Below, piece after piece: positions 1 to 8,838 of a DNA stretch of 64,000 nt. The DNA lies in NCBI RefSeq assembly GCF_003007675.1, contig NZ_PXNP01000104.1, positions 124,001-188,000 on the forward strand, written 5' to 3'. A program made the position numbers and the translations under genes. This stretch comes from Marinobacter fuscus. Its GTDB lineage: Bacteria; Pseudomonadota; Gammaproteobacteria; Pseudomonadales; Oleiphilaceae. Position 1 is the first letter of the stretch. Each line of letters starts with the position of its first letter. A model generated the notes under the pieces. It saw only the letters and a list, made by a program, of their open reading frames with translations. It searched no databases and was not told the DNA's origin.

Positions 1-101
1 GAATCAGCAAAGCAGTTCATGAATAAGACGTACCTCAGAAGTTAGTAGTGACCGTCCTGTTTTTGATCCCGCGAGTTCTGTTTTTCCGTAACACGCTGAC
101 C

Positions 102-130
102 TTGACCATTCAGGTGAGGCGGCAGATAAA
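102..130 (+). promoter_or_regulatory. Candidate sigma70 promoter of the cold-shock gene
   Basis: A TTGACC box at 102-107 and a GATAAA box at 125-130 are separated by 17 bases. This would give a short leader before the ATG at 155. Cold-shock genes often have longer leaders, so an additional promoter beyond the left window edge is possible. The boxes match the consensus at 5/6 and 4/6 positions. Confidence 0.35.
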
Positions 131-154
131 CGATTGATTTCAGGAAGTTTAAGT

Positions 155-361
155 ATGTCTACTACTACCGGTACTGTTAAGTTCTTCAACGAAGCAAAAG
201 GCTTTGGCTTTATCACTCGTGAAGGCGGCCCGGACGTATTTGTTCACTACAGCGCCATTCAGGGTTCAGGTTTCAAGACCCTGGCCGAAGGCCAGCAGGT
301 TGAGTTCACCGTAACTCAGGGCCAGAAAGGTCCTCAGGCGGAGAACGTTGTTGCTCTGTAA
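155..361 (+). CDS. CspA-family cold-shock protein
   Basis: This 68-residue protein is a single cold-shock (OB-fold) domain that binds single-stranded RNA and DNA and acts as an RNA chaperone. The RNP1 motif KGFGFI is at residues 15-20 and the RNP2 motif VFVHY at 28-32, both complete. The length is normal for the family. I chose the ATG at 155 rather than an in-frame codon at 134 because the protein then begins [11 protein letters not shown], as in close relatives, and an AGGAAG ribosome-binding site sits just upstream. A strong terminator follows directly, so it is monocistronic. Which csp paralogue it is, and whether it is cold-inducible, cannot be told from the sequence. Confidence 0.95.
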   Translation: MSTTTGTVKFFNEAKGFGFITREGGPDVFVHYSAIQGSGFKTLAEGQQVEFTVTQGQKGPQAENVVAL

Positions 362-386
362 TCCTTACCGGATTCAGCAATAACCG

Positions 387-415
387 AAAAAAGGCAGCGA
401 AAGCTGCCTTTTTTG
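387..415 (+). terminator. Rho-independent terminator of the csp gene
   Basis: The stem AAGGCAGC (391-398) pairs with GCTGCCTT (403-410) around a GAAA tetraloop. It is flanked by an A-run on the left and a T-run on the right, so it can also stop transcription of the convergent minus-strand gene that ends at 426. Confidence 0.9.
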
Positions 416-425
416 TTTCCGGGTA

Positions 426-1232
426 CTACTGATCTTCGAAAAGTTCCCGGTAAAATTGCAGGGTACCCCGCCAGGCGCGTGTCGCTGCTTCCTGATCATA
501 GGCCACCGGCATACCGAACTGTTCGGCAATCCGGTCGGCATTCGGGTTGGTGAACGAGTGTTTCACTCCCGGGAAGCTCACCAGCGTTAAGTCTGCCCCC
601 GCGTTCTGCATTTCTCTTACCAGCCCTGCCACCTGATCTGATGGCACCATGGCATCAGCGCCGCCGGTATAAACCTGTACTTTTGCCCTGAGGGTTTCCG
701 GGTTGGCCTGAATCGGGCTGGCCAGAGCTCCGTGGTAGCTCACTACGCCATCCAGATCCAGCCCAAGGCGGGCCATGTTCAGTACAACAGCGCCACCGAA
801 GCAGTAGCCCTGGGCGGCGATACGTTCGGGATCCACGCTTTCATGGTGTTGCAGCAGAGCCATGGCCTTGGTGAACCGCGCCTCTACCCGATCCATGTCA
901 GCGGTGGCTTCGCGCATGAACTTCTGGGCTGTGTCCGGGTGTTCCGCCTGCTTGCCAGAGCCGTACATGTCCAGTGCAAAGGCGGTATAGCCTTCTTTGG
1001 CCAGTTTGCGGGCCTGCTCCCGGGCAAACTCATTGTGCCCCCACCATTCATGCACAACCAGAATACCGGGCCTGCGCCTTTCGAGCTGGTCATCCCAGGC
1101 CAGATAGCCGGTAAAGGTTTCACCGTCCACGACGTATTCGAGTGTTTCTGTCTGCATTTGTGCGGATACCTGTGTGCTAGTCAGAAGGGTGGCAATGATT
1201 ATTGCTGTTGGGGTAGAGCGCAATCGGTTCAT
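426..1232 (-). CDS. Exported dienelactone hydrolase-family alpha/beta hydrolase
   Basis: The protein has 268 residues. A signal peptide of about 24 residues (hydrophobic stretch 9-18, cleavage after QVSA) predicts export to the periplasm. The mature part is a dienelactone hydrolase fold with a cysteine nucleophile in GYCFGG (Cys144), Asp193 and His225 as the presumed triad, and the HEWWG element near residue 61 typical of the family. The family hydrolyses ester or lactone bonds; the natural substrate here is unknown. The ATG at 1232 is preceded by AAAGGAGC; the longer reading from 1268 would add residues ahead of the signal peptide and is unlikely. It converges on the csp gene and appears monocistronic. 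Confidence 0.85.
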   Translation of the reverse strand: MNRLRSTPTAIIIATLLTSTQVSAQMQTETLEYVVDGETFTGYLAWDDQLERRRPGILVVHEWWGHNEFAREQARKLAKEGYTAFALDMYGSGKQAEHPDTAQKFMREATADMDRVEARFTKAMALLQHHESVDPERIAAQGYCFGGAVVLNMARLGLDLDGVVSYHGALASPIQANPETLRAKVQVYTGGADAMVPSDQVAGLVREMQNAGADLTLVSFPGVKHSFTNPNADRIAEQFGMPVAYDQEAATRAWRGTLQFYRELFEDQ

Positions 1233-1476
1233 GATCTCTGATGCTCCTTTGGCTGGATGGGCGGGCATGAACGAAGCTGTCGCCCGCTGCCGGGTGCCCG
1301 GACTGACTCAGAACAAAATGGTCTTAACGCTGGTTTCTGATGAATAAATATGCCGCCAACGGGCCTTCCCCGGCGTTCGTTCTTGACTATAGTTAAGTTC
1401 AGGAACGGTTTTAAGTCCGAATTTCATCGGGCGCCGTATCCACCCATACCAACAACAGCGAGAAAAGGGGTGGCTT

Positions 1477-2088
1477 ATGCTTCTGTCCCATGCATTCGGT
1501 CTCTTCACCCATCCAGGGCAAGAGTGGGATTCCATCAGGCGTGAACACGAACATCCAACCCGGCTCTACGTGGCCTATGTGTTGATTCTGGCGGCCATTG
1601 CGCCGGTCTGTGCCTACATTTCCACAGCCCACTTCGGATGGTCCGTGGGGAACGATCGGTTGATCAAGCTGACGGAAATCAGCGCGGTGCAACTGAGCGT
1701 GCTAACTTACGCTGCTATGCTGGTCGGGGTTTTTGCCCTGGGCTATGCAATCAACTGGATGGCCCGTACCTATGGGGCCAAGGAAGAGTATGTTCCTTCA
1801 AACGGCGTCGCTTTGGCGGCATATTCCTGCACCCCCCTGTTCCTGGCCGGTTTTGCCCTGCTGTACCCGGTACCCTGGCTTAATGCGCTCGTCTTTCTGG
1901 CGGCGGCTGGCTACGGTGCCTGGCTGATGTATGACGGTCTGCCGATTGTTATGGGCATCGAAAAGGAGCGTGCCGTCATGTACGGTGGTGCTTTACTGAC
2001 GGTCGCCCTGGTGATTCTGGTGTCCACACGGGCTGGGTCGGTGATTCTCTGGAACATGGGTTTGGGGCCGGTTTTTATCAGCAGTTGA
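1477..2088 (+). CDS. Yip1-family inner-membrane protein
   Basis: This 203-residue protein resembles the bacterial Yip1/YIP1 domain family, starting with the usual cytoplasmic segment containing FTHPGQEWDSI. Five hydrophobic segments follow (about residues 26-47, 72-93, 112-133, 137-158 and 166-187). Members are polytopic membrane proteins of unknown biochemical role. A purine-rich AGAAAAGGGG stretch lies upstream of the ATG. It stands alone between the hydrolase on the other strand and the PhoD gene, and a hairpin terminator follows. No residue in the sequence allows a more precise function. Confidence 0.8.
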   Translation: MLLSHAFGLFTHPGQEWDSIRREHEHPTRLYVAYVLILAAIAPVCAYISTAHFGWSVGNDRLIKLTEISAVQLSVLTYAAMLVGVFALGYAINWMARTYGAKEEYVPSNGVALAAYSCTPLFLAGFALLYPVPWLNALVFLAAAGYGAWLMYDGLPIVMGIEKERAVMYGGALLTVALVILVSTRAGSVILWNMGLGPVFISS

Positions 2089-2113
2089 TTCTTCAGGCCT
2101 TCCTCATTGTCTG

Positions 2114-2140
2114 CGGGAGCTTCGGCTCCCGTTCTGGTTT
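2114..2140 (+). terminator. Probable rho-independent terminator
   Basis: The stem CGGGAGC (2114-2120) pairs with GCTCCCG (2125-2131) around a TTCG tetraloop, followed by a moderately T-rich stretch. It ends the Yip1 transcript before the PhoD gene. Confidence 0.7.
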
Positions 2141-2327
2141 CTAATGCAACTCCACGTCATACAGCCTTCGCTCCCAGACTCCTGCAGTCATGTCGGAATT
2201 TGCCACAGATTTGTCGCAATTCAGCAGCGCATTCTTCACGATCCTGGCCTAGCCTGAGGCATATTCCGCGATCGCCGCGGACAAGGGTTTTTGCCCGACA
2301 CAATAATGACCAACGGAGAGTGAGAGC

Positions 2328-4058
2328 ATGACTCGATGGACGCGCAGAGACTTTCTGAAAGCCTCGGCACTGGGAATGGGGGCCGTGGTGGTCTCAACCG
2401 GCCTTGCCGGGTGTGTTCTGGACAGTAACGACAAACGTAACGTCCGGTTTACCCATGGTGTCGCCAGCGGCGATCCATTGCAAGACGGTGTGATTCTGTG
2501 GACCCGGGCGGTGCCGGATTCCGGCGGAGCAGTTAGCGTGGGGTGGGAGGTGGCTACGGATGCTTCCTTCGAGTCTCTGGTGCAGTCGGGTACAGCCGAG
2601 GCTTCGGCAGAGCACGATTTCACCATCAAGGTGGATGCCCGCGGGCTGTTGCCGGGCCAGCGTTATTATTACCGGTTCCGCTCTGCAAGCCAGGTATCAG
2701 CCACGGGCATAACCCGGACTCTGCCCGAAGGCAATGTAGATCAGGTTCGGCTGGCCGTCGTGTCCTGCGCTCATTATCCGGCAGGTTTTTTTAATGTTTA
2801 CAGAGAGATCGCGAGCCGGGATGATCTGGATGCCGTGGTGCACCTTGGCGATTATATCTACGAGTACAGCAGCGAGACCGAAAGTTACGCCGCCGGAGAT
2901 GCCGATGCTATAGGCCGCCGCTTCCCGCCAGACAACGACAGGGAGCTGCTTACCCTGGCGGACTATCGTGGCCGCTACGGTATTTACCGGCGGGATGAAG
3001 ACCTGCAACTGGCGCATCAGCGTTTGCCCTTTATCGTGGTGTGGGACGACCATGAGGTGGCGAATGATACCTGGCGTGAAGGCGCCGACAACCACAACGC
3101 AGATGAAGGCGATTTCCGCGAACGCAAACTCATGGCTCTGCAGGCATTTTTTGAATGGATGCCGATTCGCCCCATGGTGGAGGGCAGTGACGAGGCCATA
3201 TTCCGCAGCTTCCGCTTCGGCAATCTGGTGGATTTGCATATGCTCGATACCCGCATTATTGGCCGGGATCAGCAGCTCGATTATGCCGACTATCTGACGG
3301 CATCGGGGCTGGATGCTGCCCGCTTCCGGGCGGATGTGTCAGACGCCAACCGCACCCTGTTGGGGGCTGAACAGTTGTTGTGGCTACAGGCCAAGATGGC
3401 GTATTCCACAGGTCAGTGGCAGGTGCTCGGGCAGCAGGTGTTGATGGGCCGGATGAATCTTCCGGCGGAGCTGCTGCTGGCGATTGCCACCGAGGATTTC
3501 AGCAACTTGCCTCAGTCGCTGCAGGCACTTGCGGCATTGAAAGCCCGGCAGTTGCAGGGTGGCAGCCTGTCGGCAGCGGAGTTGGCGCGCCTTGAAACCG
3601 TGGCACCCTATAATCTGGATGCCTGGGATGGCTATCAGTACGAGCGGGAAGTAGTGCTGGGCACCGCGCGCCAGCTAAACAAGAACCTGGTGGTTCTGGC
3701 CGGTGATACCCACAATGCCTGGGCGAATAACCTGAGAGACTTTGAAGGCAATCAGATCGGGGTGGAATTCGCGACTGCTTCGGTGTCTTCGCCAGGGCTT
3801 GAGGATTATCTGGAGCTACCCGATGAACTGATTGCCGGAGCTGAACAGGGTATCGGCCTGCTGGTGGATGATCTGGATTTCCTGAACATCAGCCAGAGAG
3901 GCTATCTTGTGGCCACCTTTACTCCGGAGCAGGCAACGGCCGACTGGCACTTTGTTGATACCGTCAAAAGCCGGGACTACCAGGTGGACACCTCCAGAAG
4001 CGCTTCCCGTCGGGTCAGGCCGGGAGCCGGTTATCGCAAGGTAGAGCGGCTTCCGTAA
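2328..4058 (+). CDS. phoD: PhoD-family alkaline phosphatase, Tat-exported lipoprotein-like
   Basis: The protein has 576 residues. The N-terminus TRRDFLKAS is a twin-arginine signal, and LAGC ending at Cys29 looks like a lipobox, so the enzyme is probably exported folded and may be lipid-anchored. An N-terminal beta domain (about 37-130) is followed by the metallophosphatase domain with AHYPAG, HLGDYIYEY (about 172-180), WDDHE (239-243) and LAGDTHNAW. These are the metal-binding motifs of PhoD phosphodiesterase/phosphomonoesterases, which release phosphate from organic esters. The ATG at 2328 follows GGAGAGTGAGAGC. PhoD genes are often PhoB-controlled, but I find no clean Pho box upstream here. 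Length and motifs are complete. Confidence 0.92.
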   Translation: MTRWTRRDFLKASALGMGAVVVSTGLAGCVLDSNDKRNVRFTHGVASGDPLQDGVILWTRAVPDSGGAVSVGWEVATDASFESLVQSGTAEASAEHDFTIKVDARGLLPGQRYYYRFRSASQVSATGITRTLPEGNVDQVRLAVVSCAHYPAGFFNVYREIASRDDLDAVVHLGDYIYEYSSETESYAAGDADAIGRRFPPDNDRELLTLADYRGRYGIYRRDEDLQLAHQRLPFIVVWDDHEVANDTWREGADNHNADEGDFRERKLMALQAFFEWMPIRPMVEGSDEAIFRSFRFGNLVDLHMLDTRIIGRDQQLDYADYLTASGLDAARFRADVSDANRTLLGAEQLLWLQAKMAYSTGQWQVLGQQVLMGRMNLPAELLLAIATEDFSNLPQSLQALAALKARQLQGGSLSAAELARLETVAPYNLDAWDGYQYEREVVLGTARQLNKNLVVLAGDTHNAWANNLRDFEGNQIGVEFATASVSSPGLEDYLELPDELIAGAEQGIGLLVDDLDFLNISQRGYLVATFTPEQATADWHFVDTVKSRDYQVDTSRSASRRVRPGAGYRKVERLP

Positions 4059-4064
4059 ACAGCC

Positions 4065-6584
4065 CTAGGATAGCCCTCGGGTAATCACTGATGGATCACC
4101 CCGGCCTTCGACGGCTGCGAGTTCAGCGCTGTTGAGCCATTCTCCCGGAGGCTTGTCGAGAACCTGGGCGCAGGCCGCCAGTGCGTGCCCCCAGGAACAG
4201 CCGTTGGCGAACAGCATGCCCGCCTCGTTCAGGGTACCGCCGCGGTTAGTGTAGCCCAGAACCCGGGAATGGGCCGGTTGCGGGAACAGGTTGTGCAGGT
4301 GTCCGCGAAACACTTCCGGGCGCATATGGGTGAGGGCCACGCGGCGGTTCATCCGGTGCGGAAGCAGGCGCTCCTGCTCGAACTCCGACAGACAAATGGC
4401 AGCTTCCATGGCGTCTCTGGGCTGCCGGAATCGGCCTGGCTCCTGGATATAGACAAGGCGGAACGGCGTGTCGGTGTCTCTAAGGCGCTCGCAGGCCCGG
4501 ATGGCCTCTGACAGCTGATAGGCGCCACTGGCAATCAGCAACACGGGCTCTTCGCCACTTGAGGTATCCTCGTCGACGACCAGTGCGCCATGCTGTGCCA
4601 GGGTTTCGGCCTCACTCTGGTTGAAGACGCAGGGACGCTCTCGTTTTGGAATCACCAGGCAGCTGATCTGGCCACGCTCCTGATAGACCGATGGCAGCAC
4701 TGCCAGGGTGCTGTTGTAGTCGGCAGGGAATAGCACCCGCGACACATCGTTCATCTCGCCCAGCAAAGCCTCACAGAAACCGGTGTCCTGGTGGGATTGT
4801 TCGTTTTTGCCGTTTTCCCAGGTATGGGACGTGGCAACTACTGGCAAACCCAGCCATTGCGCGGGCCGGCCCACGGCCTTCTGGTGCCTGGCAAAAATCA
4901 GTTCCTGGCGGATGGCACCAAGCATTTTTACGCAAAAGGCTTCGTAGCTGGCCACCAGGTTGAGCCCGGCCTTATTGGCCAGGCAGGCAGACACAACAGC
5001 TTCTTCATTGAGTGCGGTAATGATTTTGCCTTGTACCGACTCACAGTCGTTTTCCGGGTCATTCACCCGGTGTTTCAGGCTGCTCAACACGCCCGTCAGG
5101 CGGTTGCTGGCAAGCTCGTCGGGGTTTCCGACCCGGGGCCTTAGCTCAGGGTTCTGTGCCACAAGCGCCTGAAAAAACTCGTCCACCGCCGACATGGGGG
5201 AGCTGCTTCCCTGGTGCCAGGGCAAGCGCGGAATACGGGGCTTGTCAGGACGCCTTAGTGCCAGTGGGTGATCCCGCTCAAGAGCGCGGTTCTGGGCCCG
5301 GTGACCGGCCAATTCAGACACCGCCGACTGCAACTCACGGGGTGCTACCCACAGAGGTTGGCAATGTTCGTTGAACAGAGCCCGAGAGTGTGCGTCCAGG
5401 CGGGGGTTGTCCGGCAGGGGCAGATTGTGCGCCGGGTTTTCTCCGGCACCGTAGAAGCCGAAGCCTTTGACAGTCTCTGCAATGCCGTAGGGCATCCGCA
5501 CCGGATACGCGCTTTGCCCCTGCCTGGCGGCATCGCCGTGATGCGCCAGAGCGGTTTCCATATCATAGAGAGCACACACAAATGCCGCCGGGTCCCGGCC
5601 ATCGAAGCGGATCGGATCAAAGCCGTGGAGGCGGAGGTGTTCTTCAAAACGCTCCAGCCCTTCCCGGGTTCCGAGTTCGGTGCGCTGCTCGATACGGCGG
5701 CCATTGGCGATCATGACGGGCAGCACGGTGCCACAGTCTTCGGCCCGCCACCACCTGGGTGTCCAGTCGCTGCCCCGTTGCTCTTCGGCGGCGCCGTCAG
5801 AAAGAAATGCCACCAGAGACTCGCCAGGCAAGGGCATATGGGCGTATTGCAGTTCGGCAAAGCCCAGGTAGCCGCCTTCAAGGATGCCTCCTGCCGTGTG
5901 AGGGTTTACATGGCTGCCCAGAGGGGCAGCCATCGAGCCATCTGGGTTCTGCTGATAACTGTAGAAGTCGGCCACAAGTCGCGATAGTCCGTCCGGTGTC
6001 TGGTAGCGGGCCTGCTGTTCCGGGTGCAGGTTGCCGGTCAGCACGTTCAGCGCATCCACAGCGGCAACGCAGTGGCCCTGTCCCATCAGCCAGCTCCGGG
6101 TCTTTCCTGTCAGGTTGTTCAGGGCCAGATAAGCCGCATAGGCAGTCACCATATTCAGTGCGCCGCCGGTATGGCCTTCCGGGGCAGGTTTGAAGTCCTG
6201 GGCCTTCAGTGGCGCGCCACCGACATCCACCCGGTGGCAGTAAGTCATGTGTACGACCAGCCATAGGCCAGCACTGGTGAGCCGGTCCAGGGCGATGAGT
6301 TTGCGGTAGACTGAGTCCGTATCCGGTTGATGGCCCGCGCAGACCAGGGCGCTTGCCAGAGCTTCTACCCGGGTAATCGTTTGAGGCGTGTGCCGGATTA
6401 CGCCATAGCCTTTTTGCCAGCACTCGAACAGGGAACCGTCTGGCGATCCGCAGAGTGTGTGCGTTGATTCAGCGGGCGATGACATCCAGGCCTCCATGGC
6501 ATTTAATGTGTTCGGATAGTGTAGGGCTTGCGACCACCTGTACCTTTGATGCAGGTCAGTCGGGTCTGCATCTTTTTTCGCCAT
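4065..6584 (-). CDS. Divergent phosphoketolase-like thiamine-diphosphate enzyme (XFP-like)
   Basis: The protein has 839 residues, the usual size of xylulose/fructose-6-phosphate phosphoketolases. Alignable landmarks by eye are EGHTGG, GQGHCVAAVDALN, LEGGYLGFAE, a thiamine-binding-like LSDGAAEEQRG followed by a distant N (IANGRR), the SYEAF element, and SHTWENG..QSHQDTGF, a typical phosphoketolase landmark. The thiamine motif carries SDG where phosphoketolases usually have GDG, and overall similarity is low. Some databases name such proteins xylulose 5-phosphate 3-epimerase; I cannot decide the reaction from sequence. It ends six bases after the convergent phoD gene. The start follows GGGATGAGTGA, a weak ribosome-binding site. 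It probably acts in the cytoplasm in sugar-phosphate metabolism. Confidence 0.7.
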   Translation of the reverse strand: MAKKDADPTDLHQRYRWSQALHYPNTLNAMEAWMSSPAESTHTLCGSPDGSLFECWQKGYGVIRHTPQTITRVEALASALVCAGHQPDTDSVYRKLIALDRLTSAGLWLVVHMTYCHRVDVGGAPLKAQDFKPAPEGHTGGALNMVTAYAAYLALNNLTGKTRSWLMGQGHCVAAVDALNVLTGNLHPEQQARYQTPDGLSRLVADFYSYQQNPDGSMAAPLGSHVNPHTAGGILEGGYLGFAELQYAHMPLPGESLVAFLSDGAAEEQRGSDWTPRWWRAEDCGTVLPVMIANGRRIEQRTELGTREGLERFEEHLRLHGFDPIRFDGRDPAAFVCALYDMETALAHHGDAARQGQSAYPVRMPYGIAETVKGFGFYGAGENPAHNLPLPDNPRLDAHSRALFNEHCQPLWVAPRELQSAVSELAGHRAQNRALERDHPLALRRPDKPRIPRLPWHQGSSSPMSAVDEFFQALVAQNPELRPRVGNPDELASNRLTGVLSSLKHRVNDPENDCESVQGKIITALNEEAVVSACLANKAGLNLVASYEAFCVKMLGAIRQELIFARHQKAVGRPAQWLGLPVVATSHTWENGKNEQSHQDTGFCEALLGEMNDVSRVLFPADYNSTLAVLPSVYQERGQISCLVIPKRERPCVFNQSEAETLAQHGALVVDEDTSSGEEPVLLIASGAYQLSEAIRACERLRDTDTPFRLVYIQEPGRFRQPRDAMEAAICLSEFEQERLLPHRMNRRVALTHMRPEVFRGHLHNLFPQPAHSRVLGYTNRGGTLNEAGMLFANGCSWGHALAACAQVLDKPPGEWLNSAELAAVEGRGDPSVITRGLS

Positions 6585-6677
6585 TCACTCATCCCGGGCC
6601 TGCGTTCGGGTGCCTGGTGCTGCTATAGTTGCGGCCCTTATTGATGGTGTTGATTTGCTTCAGGGCTGGTAGGTTTT

Positions 6678-7598
6678 ATGCGTTATTTTTGTACTCTTCT
6701 GGGCACTCTGTGGCTGATGTCGGTGTCGATGCTTGCGGCCGCAGGTGCATCTTCCCAGCCTTCACTGGCGTCGGTTCAGGCGGCGGCCGCCGAGGTTGGT
6801 GCCAGCGAGTTGCTGGTGTCAAAGAATGCCCGGCGACAGGTGCCGATTGCGTCGCTGACCAAACTGATGACGGCTCTGGTGATCATGGAATCCGGCCTGG
6901 ATCTGAAAGAGTGGCTGACATTCGAAAAGCGTCATGTGGAGGCGTCTGCCAACGCCTGGAGTCGTATTCGGGTAGGTTCTGAATTACCCCGGGGCGAGGT
7001 GATGAAAATTGCCCTGATGTCTTCTGAGAATTTTGCTGCCTACACATTGGCGCGCACCTTTCCCGGTGGCTTTGAGGCCTTTGTCACCGCCATGAATGCC
7101 AAGGCAAAAGCGTTGGGCATGAGTGGTACACATTTTGTCGATCCCACCGGACTGTCCACCGACAATGTGTCTACTGCCGCGGATCTGGTCAAACTGGCCA
7201 ATGCGGCTTTGCAATACCCGGAGATTCGGGAGGCCTCTACCACCGGCTATCATCGGGCCTGGTTTCGGGGGCCGCGATACAGCCTGTCATTCGGCAATAC
7301 CAATGCGCTGGTTCACCAGGACAGTTGGGGCGTCACGCTCAGCAAGACCGGCTATCTGAACGCAGCCGGACGGTGCCTGGTGATGGTCTCGAAGATGAAC
7401 GGCAAGCCTGTGGTGACGGTGCTGCTCGATTCTCTCGGCACCCACTCTCCTCTGGGCGATGCTGGCCGCATCAAACGCTGGCTGGCGACGGGCCAGCCGG
7501 GCAGTGTGGCCGCGGCGGCCCGGCGCTATGCCGAAGAAAAAAATCAGGCACTCAGCTCGCCTGCCGGGCAGGCCACCCAGGCGGCGCAACTTCACTGA
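6678..7598 (+). CDS. pbpG: D-alanyl-D-alanine endopeptidase, PBP7 type
   Basis: The protein has 306 residues with an N-terminal signal peptide of about 22 residues, so it acts in the periplasm. The three active-site motifs of S11 serine penicillin-binding proteins are present: S59-x-x-K62 in ASLTK, S116-E-N118, and K223-T-G225. The length and the absence of a C-terminal amphipathic anchor fit PBP7/PbpG, which cleaves DD-cross-links in peptidoglycan, rather than the longer PBP5. The C-terminal 30 residues are alanine/glutamine-rich and probably disordered. The ATG at 6678 is chosen because the signal peptide starts there. The asparaginase-like gene begins 17 bases downstream, so the two may be cotranscribed. 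Confidence 0.88.
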   Translation: MRYFCTLLGTLWLMSVSMLAAAGASSQPSLASVQAAAAEVGASELLVSKNARRQVPIASLTKLMTALVIMESGLDLKEWLTFEKRHVEASANAWSRIRVGSELPRGEVMKIALMSSENFAAYTLARTFPGGFEAFVTAMNAKAKALGMSGTHFVDPTGLSTDNVSTAADLVKLANAALQYPEIREASTTGYHRAWFRGPRYSLSFGNTNALVHQDSWGVTLSKTGYLNAAGRCLVMVSKMNGKPVVTVLLDSLGTHSPLGDAGRIKRWLATGQPGSVAAAARRYAEEKNQALSSPAGQATQAAQLH

Positions 7599-7615
7599 CA
7601 GGATAAGACAGACCC

Positions 7616-8095
7616 ATGATCGAGATACTGACCACCGGCGGAACCATCGACAAAGTTTACTTCGACGCCAACAGTGCCTTTGAAATCGGTGACAGCCTGC
7701 TGCCGGAGTTGCTGGCGGAATCCAATATTCACGAAGGTTACGAAATGCGGTCGTTATTGCGCAAAGACAGCCTCGAGATGACGGATGCCGATCGCGCGGA
7801 GGTACTGGCGGCGGTCGAGGGATCGCAATCTGATCGTATTCTGATCACCCACGGCACCGATACCATGGCCCAGACCGCCCAGGTGTTGAAAGCGGTAACG
7901 GATAAAACCATTGTTCTGACCGGTGCCATGCAGCCTGCCCGTATGCGCAGCAGTGATGCCGTGTTCAACATTGGCTTTGCCTGGGCAGCGGTCTCGCTGT
8001 TACCCGCCGGTGTCTACATTGCCATGAACGGCGAAGTGTTCGAGGCCGGAGCTGTACGCAAGAACCTGCAGGCCCAGAAGTTCGAGCGGGCCTGA
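7616..8095 (+). CDS. Short asparaginase-family protein (N-terminal domain only)
   Basis: This 159-residue protein carries the two catalytic signatures of class I/II L-asparaginases, TGGTID at residues 7-12 and HGTDTM near residues 80-85. It stops where the normal enzyme (about 330 residues) would enter its C-terminal domain. The reading frame is intact with its own stop, so it is a recognised short form rather than an obvious frameshift. Whether it hydrolyses asparagine or another amide is not known; the missing domain normally completes the tetramer and active site. It follows pbpG by 17 bases, with AGGATAAG upstream as ribosome-binding site. It converges on rsuA. Confidence 0.75.
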   Translation: MIEILTTGGTIDKVYFDANSAFEIGDSLLPELLAESNIHEGYEMRSLLRKDSLEMTDADRAEVLAAVEGSQSDRILITHGTDTMAQTAQVLKAVTDKTIVLTGAMQPARMRSSDAVFNIGFAWAAVSLLPAGVYIAMNGEVFEAGAVRKNLQAQKFERA

Positions 8096-8109
8096 GCCGG
8101 TACTGCAGG

Positions 8110-8838
8110 TTAATTGGTGATTCCGTCGGGTGTCCTCTGGCCCTCCGGGGACACCGACAGGCGCTCTTCGGGGGTCAGTGGGCGAAAGCCGCCCGGGGCC
8201 AGATTGCTATCCAGTTCGATACCGCCGATGCTGTGCCGGTGTAACGCCACCACATGGTTGCCCACCGCCGCCAGCATACGTTTGACCTGATGGTAACGGC
8301 CTTCACTGATAGTCAGCGCTATCTCCCGTTCACCCATCACCCGGACGTCGGCCGGTCGGGTAGGCATGTCCTCTCCGTGCAGGCTGACGCCGGTCTCAAG
8401 CGCTTCAATGGCGCCCTCGGAAATCGCTTCCGCCAAGGTTACCCGGTAGCACTTTTGGCATTGGCGCCTGGGCGAGGTCACACTATGGGACCACTGGCCG
8501 TCACTGGTGAGCAGCAACAGGCCGGTGGTGTCTTTGTCCAGGCGTCCGGCGATGTGAACCCGTCCCGCCAGCTCCGCCGGTAGCAGGTCGACCGCAGTTG
8601 GCTGGCTGCTGTCGGTGGTGGCGCTCAGAATGCCTGCGGGCTTGTGCATCATCAGGTACAACTCCCCCGGCAAGGCTACCGGCTGCCCGTCAAAGTGCAC
8701 CGACTGGGTGGGCGCCAGCTGAAGGTTGGCCTGTTTGCAGACGGCCTTGTCTACCTGAACCCGGCCTGAGGTAATGGCTTTCTTGGCTTCTTTGCGGGAC
8801 AGCGAGGTGCCGTTGGCGAGAAACTGATCCAGGCGCAT
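8110..8838 (-). CDS. rsuA: 16S rRNA pseudouridine(516) synthase
   Basis: The protein has 242 residues. An N-terminal S4 RNA-binding domain (about residues 1-60, RLDQFLANGTSLSRKEA) is followed by the RsuA/RluB/E/F catalytic domain with GRLDKDTTGLLLLT; Asp101 is the predicted catalytic aspartate. The enzyme isomerises U516 of 16S rRNA during ribosome maturation. The ATG at 8838 is used, because it aligns with the family N-terminus and overlaps the TAA stop of the upstream membrane-hydrolase gene by one base, implying translational coupling. A related specificity (RluE or RluF) is possible but the length and S4 domain favour RsuA. Confidence 0.85.
   Translation of the reverse strand: MRLDQFLANGTSLSRKEAKKAITSGRVQVDKAVCKQANLQLAPTQSVHFDGQPVALPGELYLMMHKPAGILSATTDSSQPTAVDLLPAELAGRVHIAGRLDKDTTGLLLLTSDGQWSHSVTSPRRQCQKCYRVTLAEAISEGAIEALETGVSLHGEDMPTRPADVRVMGEREIALTISEGRYHQVKRMLAAVGNHVVALHRHSIGGIELDSNLAPGGFRPLTPEERLSVSPEGQRTPDGITN

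Noticed and set aside
732..1241. Long plus-strand frame across the dienelactone hydrolase gene
   Set aside because: It is the antisense of an intact gene with signal peptide and catalytic triad, and encodes no recognisable protein.
2140..2327. Possible Pho box upstream of phoD
   Set aside because: GTCAT occurs twice (near 2157 and 2188) but the spacing is about 31 bases instead of 11, so it does not match a PhoB site.
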